A DNA stretch of 64,000 bases from Variovorax flavidus (GTDB lineage: Bacteria; Pseudomonadota; Gammaproteobacteria; Burkholderiales; Burkholderiaceae_C): NCBI RefSeq assembly GCF_030317145.1, contig NZ_JASZYE010000002.1:558001-622000 (forward strand). Reading direction: 5' to 3'. Each line of letters opens with the position of its first letter. Positions within the stretch are counted from its first letter, which is position 1. The translations under genes and the position numbers were made by a program. The notes under the pieces were generated by a model. It worked only from the letters and a program-made list of their open reading frames with translations. It had not been told where the DNA came from and did no database searches. This document shows positions 52,115-61,272 of this stretch, piece by piece.

Positions 52115-54262
52115 TCAGAAGCGAAGAATGCGCTGTGGGTCGAGCTGGCCGCGCACGCAGTCCCACATGGCAAGGCAATTTCCGGCCAAGCGGCCGCGAC
52201 GGTCGACCCAGGGCTCCGGCGAGAGGCTGCGCATTGAATTGGCCAGCAGGTTCTTGGCCATGTGTTTGAGCGCGAGGGACCAGCGCATCGTCCCCTTGCG
52301 CGCGAGGTAGAGCGGGTTGGCCACCTGCGAGTAGCCGAGGCGGCGGCCCGGGCTGCGGCCCGATCCCTTCGCGCCAAGGTGAACGCCGCGCAGGCGCGCC
52401 GCCTGGACCACGCTGCCATGCGACGCGAGCTGCCGCGAAAAGTCCACGTCTTCCAGCCACGCGTACAGCGGCAAGCGTTCATCGAAGCGGACGCCGTGCT
52501 GGCGCACGGCCTGCATCCGGATGGCCATGTTGCATCCGTAGCCGTTGTAGGTCGAGGTCAACGATCGCTGTTCGATGTTCGGCCCGGCCTGCGCGAGGAT
52601 TCGCAAGCCCTCCGCGTGGACGAGGCCGGGGCCGAGGATGCCGTCGGCGAGCAACTTGCCCGTTGCGACGACCACCTCGGGGCACGTGGTGAACAGCATC
52701 TCGACTTCCGCGACGTAGTCGGACGAAGGCAGGAAGTCGTCGTCGAAGAAGATCACCACATCGGCGTCGGTCGCGTCGAGCAGCACGTTCCGCTGCATCG
52801 GCAAGCCGACCGGGCCGCGCAGCACGCGGACCTCGCCCGCATAGTCCCGCAGGCACGACGGATCGAAGTCCTCGTCCCTTGCCGGGCAGATCAGCAGTTC
52901 GTCCGCCATGCGGGACTGGTGGGCGAGCAGGCCGACCGTCTCGGCAACCATGTCCCGTCGTCCCGCCGTGGCAATGGCTATCGCGATCTTGAGGCGTGCT
53001 GACTTCATCAGGACGCAGGCTTCTTCGCCGACCGGGGATGGACGGGAGACCGGGTCCGTCGCAGGCACCGCCTGCATGAGACCGGTGTCGGCGAGCGCCT
53101 GGCCGAGCACGGTTTCGAGCAGTCGGCGTGCAGCCCTGTCCCAGGTGAATTGCGCGGCGTGCGTCCGTCCGCGGCTGCGCAGGTCGTCGCGCAGGTCATG
53201 GTCGTCGCACAGCCGGACGATCTGCGCGGCCCATTGGGTCGGGTCGTGCGGACCGGCCCACAGCACCGCGTCGCCGCAGACTTCGGGCAGCGAGCCGCAG
53301 GGTGCGGCGATCACCGGGCAGCCGAGCAGCATCGCCTCCAGCGGCGGAAGGCCGAAGCCCTCCGTGGTGGATGGAAAGGCCAGCGCAACGGCTTCCCGCA
53401 GAAGGCCTGCCAGTTGCTCGTCGCTGATGAACCCCAGGAACTGGACGTTGGGCGGCACCGCGTGACCCTGGCGCTCGAAGTCCTCGCGCGTCGCGGGGCC
53501 GAAGAGCGCAAGCGTCACTTCGCGCAGCGCGGGCGCATGGAAGGCCTTCAGCAGCATCGCGATGTTCTTGTGCGGCTGGACGTTGGCGAGCGCGACGACG
53601 TAGCGCTTGCCCGACAGGCCGGACGACTCGACCTTCGCGGCATCCGGCACGAGCCGCAGGACGTGGTCGCAGCCGTTGTGGATCACGCGGATGCGCGCTG
53701 CATCGGCCACGCCGAAATGCGCCAGCTGTGTGCGCGAGTACCCGGACACGGTCAGCAGGGCCTTGTTGCGCTTGCCGAGCCGCGGCAGCACCAGCCGGTA
53801 CCAGGTCCTGAAGGCGCGGGAGTAGGAATCAGGCGCGCTGTAGACCTGCGCGTCGTGGACCATGGTGAACGCATTGCGATACGAGACCGGCGCGATGTTG
53901 CACAGGCTGATCAGCGTGTCGCCCTGGGTGCGCCGTGGCAGCACCATCTGTTCCCACAGCGCCCCGTGCAGCCGATCCATCAACGGCCCTCGTTCGCCCT
54001 GCCGGCGGTCGCTCTCCACGCGAATGCAACGAAGCCGCAAGCTGGCGTCCGGCTCGCCCGGCACGATCAGGCGGCAAGGCATGGCCGCGGCCAGCGCGGG
54101 GTTGTGGGCGAGCAATGTGTCCAAGCCCACCAGCAGTTCGCGGGCCACGCGATAGACGCCCGAGCGGCTGGTCGAGCGCTGCAGGAACTTGCCGTTGATG
54201 ACGAGGCGGGGCATGGCCGGGCCCTGGGTGCGCGGCGTGGGGTCAATGGGGTTGCTTGGCAT
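52115..54262 (-). CDS. Fused GT4-GT2 bifunctional glycosyltransferase
   Basis: One uninterrupted 715-residue reading frame with two transferases. Residues about 15-385 are a GT4 enzyme (NGKFLQRSTSRSGVYRVAREL; STTEGFGLPPLEAMLLGCPVIAA, the E-x7-E donor motif). After a short linker, residues 419-715 are a GT2 enzyme (LKIAIAIATAGRRDM, VIFFDDDFLP, YAWLEDVDFSRQL). The ATG at 54262 has GGAGG just upstream and overlaps the flippase stop by 20 bp; ATG 54214 is an alternative. An internal ATG at 53008 could also release the GT2 domain alone, though no strong ribosome-binding site was seen. Confidence 0.85.
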   Translation of the reverse strand: MPSNPIDPTPRTQGPAMPRLVINGKFLQRSTSRSGVYRVARELLVGLDTLLAHNPALAAAMPCRLIVPGEPDASLRLRCIRVESDRRQGERGPLMDRLHGALWEQMVLPRRTQGDTLISLCNIAPVSYRNAFTMVHDAQVYSAPDSYSRAFRTWYRLVLPRLGKRNKALLTVSGYSRTQLAHFGVADAARIRVIHNGCDHVLRLVPDAAKVESSGLSGKRYVVALANVQPHKNIAMLLKAFHAPALREVTLALFGPATREDFERQGHAVPPNVQFLGFISDEQLAGLLREAVALAFPSTTEGFGLPPLEAMLLGCPVIAAPCGSLPEVCGDAVLWAGPHDPTQWAAQIVRLCDDHDLRDDLRSRGRTHAAQFTWDRAARRLLETVLGQALADTGLMQAVPATDPVSRPSPVGEEACVLMKSARLKIAIAIATAGRRDMVAETVGLLAHQSRMADELLICPARDEDFDPSCLRDYAGEVRVLRGPVGLPMQRNVLLDATDADVVIFFDDDFLPSSDYVAEVEMLFTTCPEVVVATGKLLADGILGPGLVHAEGLRILAQAGPNIEQRSLTSTYNGYGCNMAIRMQAVRQHGVRFDERLPLYAWLEDVDFSRQLASHGSVVQAARLRGVHLGAKGSGRSPGRRLGYSQVANPLYLARKGTMRWSLALKHMAKNLLANSMRSLSPEPWVDRRGRLAGNCLAMWDCVRGQLDPQRILRF

Positions 54263-55781
54263 GGGCCTCCATTGCGTCAGTCGGGCTCGCTCGCGTGCGT
54301 GCGGCCGATGGGGAGCGGCGAGTGCGCGCCCGGGTGAACCGGGTGCGGATGGTGTCGAGCAAATACTGTTCCAGTCCCGCGGGCCGGCCCGCCAGCTGCC
54401 ACGCCAGCAGGACGCCGAGTGCATAGACCAGCAGGTACAGCAGGCCGAGAGGCACTGCCCGCACCAGCAGTTCGGTCAGGCCCGGGGCTGCCATCACCTC
54501 GGCCTTCGTCAGCCACAGGAGAGCACCTGCGGGCAGCATCGCGATCAGCGGCCGCCAGAGAGTCATGAGCTGGGGCACCAGGCGGGTCGCGATCAGGCGC
54601 CGCACGATGAACAGCGCAGCGATCGTCCCGGCGGCCGTGGCGATCGCACTGCCCGCGATCGCGCCCGGAATGCCGAAGTGCACGGCGCCGAGCCAGACCA
54701 GCGGCAGCCTGACCAGCAACTCGACCAGCGTGCGGATGGCCACCCAACGCGTGCGGTCCAGCGTCATGGCCAGCGGGCCCATCAGCATGGCGGGAAGACC
54801 CAGCAAGGCGGCCGCGCTGATCCAGCGAAACCATTCCGCAGCCGGAGCCCATGCAGGCCCCAGCGCCACGCGAACCAGCACCTCGGGCCACAGCAGGGCC
54901 AAGCCCATGACGGGAGCCATCAACAGCGCAACGGCGCGGGACAACTGCAGATAGCGCGACCCACGCGCATCGCCGGCCGATGCCAGGGCCTGCATGACGG
55001 GGCGGCTCAGCGGCTGGATCAGGGCCTGCATGGGGATTTCCGACATCTGCTTGCCCATGGCGTATTCGCCGAACGCGGTGGCGGTCGTCAGTCGCGGCAG
55101 CAGCAATCGATCGATCTGCCAGTTGAGTGCCATCCCCAACTGCGATACGAAGTTCCACCCGATCAGGCTGGAGAAACGCGCCCAGTGGACGAAGGTCAGC
55201 CGAGGCCGCAGCGGCACGATGCAGTACGACAGGAGCGTCGCCACCAGCGGCGCGCATACGGTTGCGGCTGCAATGGCCCAGTAGCTGCGCGTGGTGACGG
55301 CAACGATGATCGATACGACGAGCGCGACGGTCTTGCCCGACAGTTCGAGCACCGCGTCGGGACGGAAGTCCAGCGCACGCGCGTACTCGACCATGCGGGG
55401 GTTGACCAGGCCGCGCATCACCGGCGCCAGCGCCAGCACCGCCAGCAGGGCGATCAGCCGTGGCTCGGCGTTGAAGGCGGCGAGCGGCCATGCAACCGCC
55501 AGCAGCAGCAGCCCGACGACGAGCCCGCGCAGCAGGCTGAGCGTGAAGGCCGTGTGGAGCATGTCGGGCGTCAGGGCAGGCACGCGGATCAGCGCGGCTG
55601 CCATGGGCAAGTCGAACAGCGCTTCGACGATGAACACCGCCGCCATCGCCATCGCCACCAGTCCGAACTCGGCCGGCCCCAGGAAACGCGCCAGGCACAG
55701 CAGCATCGCGAGGTCGATCAACTTGGCGGCCAGCCGCGTACCCACCGTCCACGCGCCGGCCCCGAGCGCCCGGCTGGCCAT
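54243..55781 (-). CDS. Polysaccharide flippase (Wzx-like, MOP superfamily)
   Basis: A 512-residue membrane protein with about 12-14 helices. It begins SRALGAGAWTVGTRLAAKLIDLAMLLCLARFLGPAEFGLVAMA, the characteristic first segment of PST/Wzx-type polysaccharide transporters. It flips lipid-linked repeat units to the periplasm. The ATG at 55781 fits the family start and lies 10 bp after the polymerase gene; upstream in-frame codons overlap that gene. The basic C-terminal tail (RTRFTRARTRR) is cytoplasmic. Confidence 0.88.
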   Translation of the reverse strand: MASRALGAGAWTVGTRLAAKLIDLAMLLCLARFLGPAEFGLVAMAMAAVFIVEALFDLPMAAALIRVPALTPDMLHTAFTLSLLRGLVVGLLLLAVAWPLAAFNAEPRLIALLAVLALAPVMRGLVNPRMVEYARALDFRPDAVLELSGKTVALVVSIIVAVTTRSYWAIAAATVCAPLVATLLSYCIVPLRPRLTFVHWARFSSLIGWNFVSQLGMALNWQIDRLLLPRLTTATAFGEYAMGKQMSEIPMQALIQPLSRPVMQALASAGDARGSRYLQLSRAVALLMAPVMGLALLWPEVLVRVALGPAWAPAAEWFRWISAAALLGLPAMLMGPLAMTLDRTRWVAIRTLVELLVRLPLVWLGAVHFGIPGAIAGSAIATAAGTIAALFIVRRLIATRLVPQLMTLWRPLIAMLPAGALLWLTKAEVMAAPGLTELLVRAVPLGLLYLLVYALGVLLAWQLAGRPAGLEQYLLDTIRTRFTRARTRRSPSAARTRASPTDAMEAHAKQPH

Positions 55782-55791
55782 GCTGGTGTGT

Positions 55792-57252
55792 TCAGTGGCT
55801 GCCACGCGCGCTCCGCTCGATGGCCAGGCGGGCCGGCCTGTGGCGCCATGCATCGTTGATCGCGCCCTGTGCTCCCTTGCGCGCAATCGCCACGGCGATC
55901 CCGTAGAGGAACGCGTTGAACAGGCCGAAGTCCGGCGTGGTCCCGATCATCAGGCTCGTGAAGAACGGCGGCAGATAGGACCAGCGCACGGCCGAGAGCA
56001 GGGCATGGCCTTCCGCATCGCCCTGCGGTGCGCGCCGGACGAGCAGGGTCTGGAGCACGAACAGCGCGTAGAACGCCGCGCCGAGCACCCCTGCATTGCT
56101 GGCCAGTGCGACCGCGAAGTTGGAGGCGCGCGTGCCGCCGAGCCCGACGCCCAGGCCATGGGTCGCGAACAGCGCATGCAGGGAGACCCTCGTCCACATG
56201 CTGCGTTCCTCGAAGGAGTCGGTGGTGGACTTCTGCAGCACCATCACATCGAACATCTCGCGCATCGGGTTGAACACATGCGGCACCGCGATGACGATCA
56301 GGATCAGTGCGCACATCGCCGTGGCGCCCAGCCAGAACTCGCCGACGAGGCCGCGCTGGAGCAGCGGGTTGCGGCCTGCGGCGACCAGCCGCCAGAACCA
56401 CTCCGCCGCCGCCGCTGCACCGAAGAGGCCCAGGCCTAGGTAGGCGGCCGACGAGGTCGACAACCACACCAGGAGCAGCAGCAAGCCCATCAGGACCGGA
56501 ACCACGCGATTGCGCAGGCGGCCCGAAGGCATCGCGCGCCGGAAGAAGTACAGCGACGCCAGGAAGGTCAGCGCCAGTCCGCCGAAGGCCGATGCCTCCG
56601 GCATCAGCCCGACCACGCGCTTGCTGGTCAGCACTTCCACATCGGTGAGCAAGGCGTAGCTGGCGGTGCGAAAGAGTTCCAGCATCGGCTGCAGCGGCAG
56701 GTACTGCGAAGCCAGGTCGAGGCCGCCGGTGAGCACGGTCATGGCCGCACCCAGGCACAGCGCGGCCAGTGCATGCCGCCGCATGGATGGCGCGCGCAGC
56801 ATGCGCGAGATGCTGAAGACGGTGAACACCGAAATGCTGATGTAGACGAACTGGGAGATGTTCTGCGTGGTGGGCACCAGCGTTGCGGTGTCCGACAACG
56901 CGCCGGCCCGAACCGGCACGATGTCGACCGCACCGGCGAAGAACCTCGGCATGAACAGGGTGACGATGCCGGCCGCAACCCAGAAGAGAAACAGCAGGAG
57001 CAGTCCGGAGGACTTCAGTGCGGTGTCGAGCGCGTAGCTGAGGCCGCGCACGCTGCCCAGCTGCCGCACGATCAGGAGGATGGCGACGATCGGCGCCGGC
57101 GTGAGCGTGAGGCCGCCGGTCAGTTCCGTGGGAACCGCCGCGAACGAACCGAAGGGCATGGCGGCGAAGAACAGGTACATCAGCGCCTGCTTCTGCCGGA
57201 AGATGGTCCAGACCGCGATGGTCCAGAAGACTGCGATGGGGATGGCTTCCAT
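55792..57252 (-). CDS. O-antigen ligase/polymerase-like membrane protein (Wzy type)
   Basis: A 486-residue polytopic protein with about 11 helices and one large periplasmic loop (about 300-370). The loop carries the Wzy_C/WaaL-type pattern (SMWTRVSLHALFATHGLGVGLGGTRASN). Within an exopolysaccharide operon, polymerisation of repeat units is more likely than ligation to lipid A. It lies 12 bp after the GT4 gene and 10 bp before the flippase gene. Confidence 0.82.
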   Translation of the reverse strand: MEAIPIAVFWTIAVWTIFRQKQALMYLFFAAMPFGSFAAVPTELTGGLTLTPAPIVAILLIVRQLGSVRGLSYALDTALKSSGLLLLFLFWVAAGIVTLFMPRFFAGAVDIVPVRAGALSDTATLVPTTQNISQFVYISISVFTVFSISRMLRAPSMRRHALAALCLGAAMTVLTGGLDLASQYLPLQPMLELFRTASYALLTDVEVLTSKRVVGLMPEASAFGGLALTFLASLYFFRRAMPSGRLRNRVVPVLMGLLLLLVWLSTSSAAYLGLGLFGAAAAAEWFWRLVAAGRNPLLQRGLVGEFWLGATAMCALILIVIAVPHVFNPMREMFDVMVLQKSTTDSFEERSMWTRVSLHALFATHGLGVGLGGTRASNFAVALASNAGVLGAAFYALFVLQTLLVRRAPQGDAEGHALLSAVRWSYLPPFFTSLMIGTTPDFGLFNAFLYGIAVAIARKGAQGAINDAWRHRPARLAIERSARGSH

Positions 57253-57264
57253 GGGCCTCCCGGG

Positions 57265-58365
57265 TCAGGTCACGGGGCTCGTATGACCGGCCACCAGCGA
57301 GTCGATGAGTTCGGCCATGCGCGTCCTGAACACGGCGGTATCGAAGGTGCGCGCGTGCGCCTGCATCACGTCCGGGCAGAAGGCGTCCTTCATGGCCTCG
57401 AAGCGCTCGATCGCCCCGATCAGTCCCTCTGCCGACTGATCGTCGAAGAAGATTCCGGTGCTGCCGTCGACCACCGTTTCAAGTGCGCCGCCCTTGCCGA
57501 AGGCGATGACCGGCCGGCCGCTTGCCATCGCCTCCAGCGGCACGATGCCGAAATCCTCCACACCCGGGTACAGCAAGGCCTTGCAATGCGCGAAGTGGTG
57601 CGCCATGGTCTCGTCGTCGACCGCACCGAGGAACTCGACGGTGGGACCCGCGAGGCGCCGCAGCGCAGGGTCGGCACCCGCACCGATGACGACCAGCCGC
57701 CTGCCCATGCGGGAGCAGGCCTCGACGGCGATGTCGACCTTCTTGTAGGGCGTGATCTGGCCCGCGCAGAGGTAGTAGTCGCCCGTCTCGGCCACGGGGG
57801 CGAAGCGCGGCAGGTTCACCGGCGGATGCACGACGTGCGAAGTGCGGCGGTAGTAGCGCTCGATGCGCCGCGCCACGTAGGCCGAATTGGCGATGAAGTG
57901 GTCGACGCGATGCGAAGTGCTCACGTCCCATTGGCGCAGGGAGGGCGCCGTCAGCGACATCACTGCGCGCGCAATGGGGCCGGACGCCGCACGGTACTGG
58001 GGATACAGGTCCCACACGTAGCGCATCGGCGAATTGCAATAGCAGATGTGGATGGCGTCGGGGCCGGGGATGATGCCCTTCGCGGGGCCGGACTCCACGG
58101 AAATGATCAGGTCGTAGCCGCTCAGGTCGAAGGACTCCAGCGCAAAGGGCATCAGCGGGAGCATCTTCTTGTAGTGGCGGACGCCGCCGATCCCTTGCAG
58201 GAACGAGGTCGTGATGCGATGGCGCCGGAGCTTTTCCGAGATGACATCGCGATCGCACACCAGCGTGAAGATGTCCGCATCGGGGTACAGGTCGGACAGC
58301 ACTTCGAGAACCTTCTCGCCCCCGCGCATGCTGACCAGCCAGTAGTGGACCAGTGCGACCTTCAT
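57265..58365 (-). CDS. Family 4 glycosyltransferase (mannosyltransferase-like)
   Basis: GT-B enzyme of 366 residues: MKVALVHYWLVSMRGGEKVLEVLSDLYPDADIFTLV at the start, CYCNSPMRYVWDLYPQY in the acceptor lobe, and LYPGVEDFGIVPLEAMASGRPVIAFGKGGALETV as donor E-x7-E motif. These are hallmarks of WbaZ/WcaL-like mannosyltransferases. The predicted role is an early sugar addition after the priming step. It is second in the operon, 33 bp after the priming transferase gene. Confidence 0.9.
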   Translation of the reverse strand: MKVALVHYWLVSMRGGEKVLEVLSDLYPDADIFTLVCDRDVISEKLRRHRITTSFLQGIGGVRHYKKMLPLMPFALESFDLSGYDLIISVESGPAKGIIPGPDAIHICYCNSPMRYVWDLYPQYRAASGPIARAVMSLTAPSLRQWDVSTSHRVDHFIANSAYVARRIERYYRRTSHVVHPPVNLPRFAPVAETGDYYLCAGQITPYKKVDIAVEACSRMGRRLVVIGAGADPALRRLAGPTVEFLGAVDDETMAHHFAHCKALLYPGVEDFGIVPLEAMASGRPVIAFGKGGALETVVDGSTGIFFDDQSAEGLIGAIERFEAMKDAFCPDVMQAHARTFDTAVFRTRMAELIDSLVAGHTSPVT

Positions 58366-58398
58366 GAGAGACCCTTCGTTCGATGCAGCATGGCGATG

Positions 58399-59820
58399 TC
58401 AGTAGGCGTTCTTGTTGACGAAGCCCTTGACCAGCGTCAAGGCGATGATCTGCAAGTCGAACTTGAGGGACCAGTTCTCGATGTAGTAGATGTCGTACTC
58501 GATGCGCTTGGACAGGTCGGTGGAGCCTCTCCAGCCGTTGACCTGGGCCCATCCTGTGATGCCCGCCTTGACCATGTGCTTCTTCATGTAGTCGGGGATC
58601 TGGTGCTTGAACTGCTCCACGAAGACCGGCCTCTCGGGCCGCGGCCCGACGATGGACATGTCGCCGAACAGGACGTTGATGAACTGCGGCAGTTCGTCGA
58701 AGCTCGTCTTGCGCAGGAAGGCGCCGACGCGCGTGGATCGGGATTCGCCCGGCTTGGCCCAGACCGCGCCGCTCGTCTTCTCGGCGTCCACCGGCATCGA
58801 CCTGAACTTGTACATCCAGAACGTTTTGTTGTTCCAGCTCACACGTTCTTGCCGATAGAAGACGGGTCCCGGCGAACTGAGCTTGACCGCAATGGAGATC
58901 GCGAGCATCAAGGGCGATATCAGCACGAGGATCAGCGCCGACAGCATCACGTCCTCGGCGGACTTGATCAGGCGCGCCGCGCCCTGCAATGGCGTCTGTT
59001 GCAGCGTGATGACCGGCAGGCCGGCGATTTCCTCCACCGAGTGGTTCAAAAGGTGGAGGCCGAACAGGTCGGGCACCAGCTTCACGTCCGCGGTGGAGTG
59101 CTTGAGCTGGCTGAGTGCGTAGGAAATCCGTGCCTGGTCGCGCATGGGCAATGCCAGCCAGACCAGGTCGACACCCCGGGACTCGACATAGCGGCCGAGC
59201 TTGTCGATTCCGCCGAGCATCGGCGAGCCGGTCAATTCGCTGCGGTCCGCATGCGTGGCGAACCAGCCGCCGACTTCGATGCCGCACGAATCGTCGCGGC
59301 GGATGGCATCGACCAGCCGTTGCGCATCGGGATTGGCGCCGACCACCACCGAGATGCGCTTGTCGATCCCCTGCGCGCTGGTCCAGCGCGCGATGGCGCG
59401 CACCACCACGCGCAGAAGCATCGCGCCGCTGATGCCGAGCCCGAGCCAGCCGCCCCACCACAAGCGGGATGTCTCGTGGCCATCTCTCATGGCCAGTGCA
59501 TACACCGCCATGACGCAGAACATGAGCAGCCACAGCGTTGCGAGCTTGACGAACTCCGATGCGAGCGGGCGGCTGCGCCAGCGCCGGTACAGCGAACTGC
59601 CGTTGAGGACGATCACTGCAAACAGCACGCCCCGACTCAGAGCATGCACATAGTCGGTGCCCAGTTCGAACGAGCCGAAGCGCAGTGCGAAGGCCAGCAT
59701 GCCGCTGATCACGAGAACGGCCAGGTCACCCAACCTCAAGGCCACATCCAGCACGGGATTGAATTTTCCCAATGCTGACAACGGAGTTTCGCGGAAGCCA
59801 GTTGCAGAGCCAGACAGCAT
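58399..59820 (-). CDS. wcaJ: Undecaprenyl-phosphate sugar phosphotransferase (WcaJ-like)
   Basis: Initiating enzyme of repeat-unit synthesis. The 473 residues begin with four or five helices, then a Rossmann-like CoA-binding-type domain ([18 protein letters not shown]). The C-terminal bacterial sugar transferase domain follows: [79 protein letters not shown]. It transfers hexose-1-phosphate, usually glucose, to undecaprenyl phosphate. First gene of the eight-gene operon, behind a consensus sigma-54 promoter at 60041-60055, which implies a leader of about 210 bases. Confidence 0.92.
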   Translation of the reverse strand: MLSGSATGFRETPLSALGKFNPVLDVALRLGDLAVLVISGMLAFALRFGSFELGTDYVHALSRGVLFAVIVLNGSSLYRRWRSRPLASEFVKLATLWLLMFCVMAVYALAMRDGHETSRLWWGGWLGLGISGAMLLRVVVRAIARWTSAQGIDKRISVVVGANPDAQRLVDAIRRDDSCGIEVGGWFATHADRSELTGSPMLGGIDKLGRYVESRGVDLVWLALPMRDQARISYALSQLKHSTADVKLVPDLFGLHLLNHSVEEIAGLPVITLQQTPLQGAARLIKSAEDVMLSALILVLISPLMLAISIAVKLSSPGPVFYRQERVSWNNKTFWMYKFRSMPVDAEKTSGAVWAKPGESRSTRVGAFLRKTSFDELPQFINVLFGDMSIVGPRPERPVFVEQFKHQIPDYMKKHMVKAGITGWAQVNGWRGSTDLSKRIEYDIYYIENWSLKFDLQIIALTLVKGFVNKNAY

Positions 59821-60040
59821 CAGACGTTCTCCGGAGCTTTGGGTGGACGAGCGATGTAACCGACCGTGATCGGGCTTGGGTGTCTCCTTCCGTTCTTATG
59901 GCTTCAAAGGTGCACACCATCGGTGCGGGCCTCTGTTCGCGTTCATCCTACAACGCACAACATGACAGAAGTCCGATGTCTGAACGCAAGAATTGCAACG
60001 ACGATGAGTGCTTCGCGATGTTTCCTCGCGATTGGAAGTC

Positions 60041-60055
60041 GCAATATCGGTGCCA
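60041..60055 (-). promoter_or_regulatory. Sigma-54 promoter of the polysaccharide operon
   Basis: On the minus strand TGGCAC-CGATA-TTGC gives the invariant GG-N10-GC arrangement of -24/-12 promoters. It points at the priming transferase gene; transcription would start near 60030. It is the best match of this kind noticed in the window. The remaining sequence between 59821 and 60040 is leader with no gene seen. Confidence 0.75.
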
Positions 60056-60078
60056 CAAAGTGGGCCGCGCGCCCTTCG

Positions 60079-60107
60079 CCTACAACATGTTCGAATGTGT
60101 CCTACAA
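60079..60107 (-). promoter_or_regulatory. Tandem TTGTAGG repeats, putative enhancer-binding-protein site
   Basis: On the minus strand TTGTAGG occurs twice in direct orientation, 22 bp apart (two helical turns), at 60101-60107 and 60079-60085. Both lie roughly 50-80 bp upstream of the predicted sigma-54 start site. A further TTGTAGGA copy lies at 59946-59953 in the leader. Position and helical phasing suit an activator of sigma-54 RNA polymerase. Confidence 0.6.
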
Positions 60108-60174
60108 GGCGCGACAGGCCATGCGCCCGATCCGGCAATTGGCACTACGATGAGCCCTTCAGCGACGATTCGCC

Positions 60175-61089
60175 ATGCTCATCCGCATCGACGAGGACAT
60201 TACCTTTCGCAAGCTCGAGATACTCCTGGCCTTCATGGAGACGGGCAATCTCGCGCGGGCCGCGGAGCGCCTCGACATCAGCACCGTGAGCGTGCATCGT
60301 GCACTTCACTCGCTCGAGACGGGCATGCGATGCGCACTGTTCCGCCACGAGGGCCGCAACCTGCATCCCACCGATGCCGCACGCTCGCTGGCCGAAACGG
60401 CGCGCGACGTGTTGCGCACCATGTCCGACGGCATCCGTGCCACGCGCGAGGTGGCCGGCTATTCGGCCGACCGCATCCGCATCGGATCGCTCTATTCGCT
60501 GACGAGCCACACCGTGCCGACGATCGTGATGGGCATGAAGGTGCGCAAGCCCGAACTGCACGTGGAACTGGTGCTCGGCTCCAATGCGGACCTGCTCCAG
60601 CGGCTGCGCGATGGCGTGATCGACGCGGCGCTGCTCGGCCGGCCCGAAGGCGCGGCCGATGTGGAATCGGAACTGCTGTTCGAGGACGACATCTTCTTTG
60701 CCGCGCCGACGGGCTCGCCTTACGGCGAGATGCAGGAGGTCGACCTCGGCGCCTGCGCCAACGAGCGCTTCGTGAGCCTGGGCGAAGGCTTCGTGACCTA
60801 CACCGGCTTCCAGGACTCGTTTCGCATCGCCGGCTTCACGCCCAACGTGGTGATGGAGACGGGCGACATCTTCTCGCTGATGAACCTCGTGAGCGGCGGC
60901 ATCGGCTACACCCTGCTGCCGGGCCGCGTGCGCGGCGTGATGCCGCAGCGCGTGCAGTTGATTCCGCTGCAGAAGCGCTATCTCATGCGCCAGAAGATCG
61001 GCGTCAGCTTCCTGCGCACGCGCGAGCGCGACCCGAACCTGCTCGCGCTGCTGGCCGTGTGCCGGATGGCGCGCGCAGAGCTGGCTTGA
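60175..61089 (+). CDS. mdcR: LysR-family regulator, MdcR-like (malonate utilisation)
   Basis: LysR protein of 304 residues: winged helix in FRKLEILLAFMETGNLARAAERLDISTVSVHRALHSLETGMRCALFRHEGR, then an effector-binding domain. The overall sequence resembles MdcR regulators. It lies directly upstream of and in the same direction as madL, madM and mdcA. The 183-bp gap to madL holds three palindromes. The presumed inducer is malonate or malonyl-CoA. It is divergent from the polysaccharide operon across 354 bp. Confidence 0.85.
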   Translation: MLIRIDEDITFRKLEILLAFMETGNLARAAERLDISTVSVHRALHSLETGMRCALFRHEGRNLHPTDAARSLAETARDVLRTMSDGIRATREVAGYSADRIRIGSLYSLTSHTVPTIVMGMKVRKPELHVELVLGSNADLLQRLRDGVIDAALLGRPEGAADVESELLFEDDIFFAAPTGSPYGEMQEVDLGACANERFVSLGEGFVTYTGFQDSFRIAGFTPNVVMETGDIFSLMNLVSGGIGYTLLPGRVRGVMPQRVQLIPLQKRYLMRQKIGVSFLRTRERDPNLLALLAVCRMARAELA

Positions 61090-61115
61090 CCGCAGGCGAG
61101 CCCTTCTCGGCCGTT

Positions 61116-61193
61116 GAGGGTTAACCCTCGATCGTTTCACTCCGCGCGTTCTGGCGCGCGGGTGGTTAATTGATCGCATCGGGGGCCCCCGAT
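61116..61193 (+). promoter_or_regulatory. Cluster of three palindromes upstream of madL
   Basis: GAGGGTTAACCCTC (61116-61129), CCGCGC/GCGCGG (61142-61161) and ATCGGGGGCCCCCGAT (61178-61193) are perfect inverted repeats within 78 bp. The first has an A/T centre suited to a LysR-type site; the second and third could be hairpins in the RNA. They lie 80-157 bp before the madL ATG, the expected control region of the malonate operon. Confidence 0.6.
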
Positions 61194-61272
61194 ACCTTTC
61201 GTCTCCAGGGAACGTCGTTGTTTGTTCCTCCGGACCGCGCAGTCGCACGGGCCGAACACAGGAGACCCACCC

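Noticed and set aside
60149..60164. TGGCAC near 60149 on the plus strand as a sigma-54 promoter for mdcR
   Set aside because: The -12 part reads TGAG instead of TTGC, so the invariant GC is missing.
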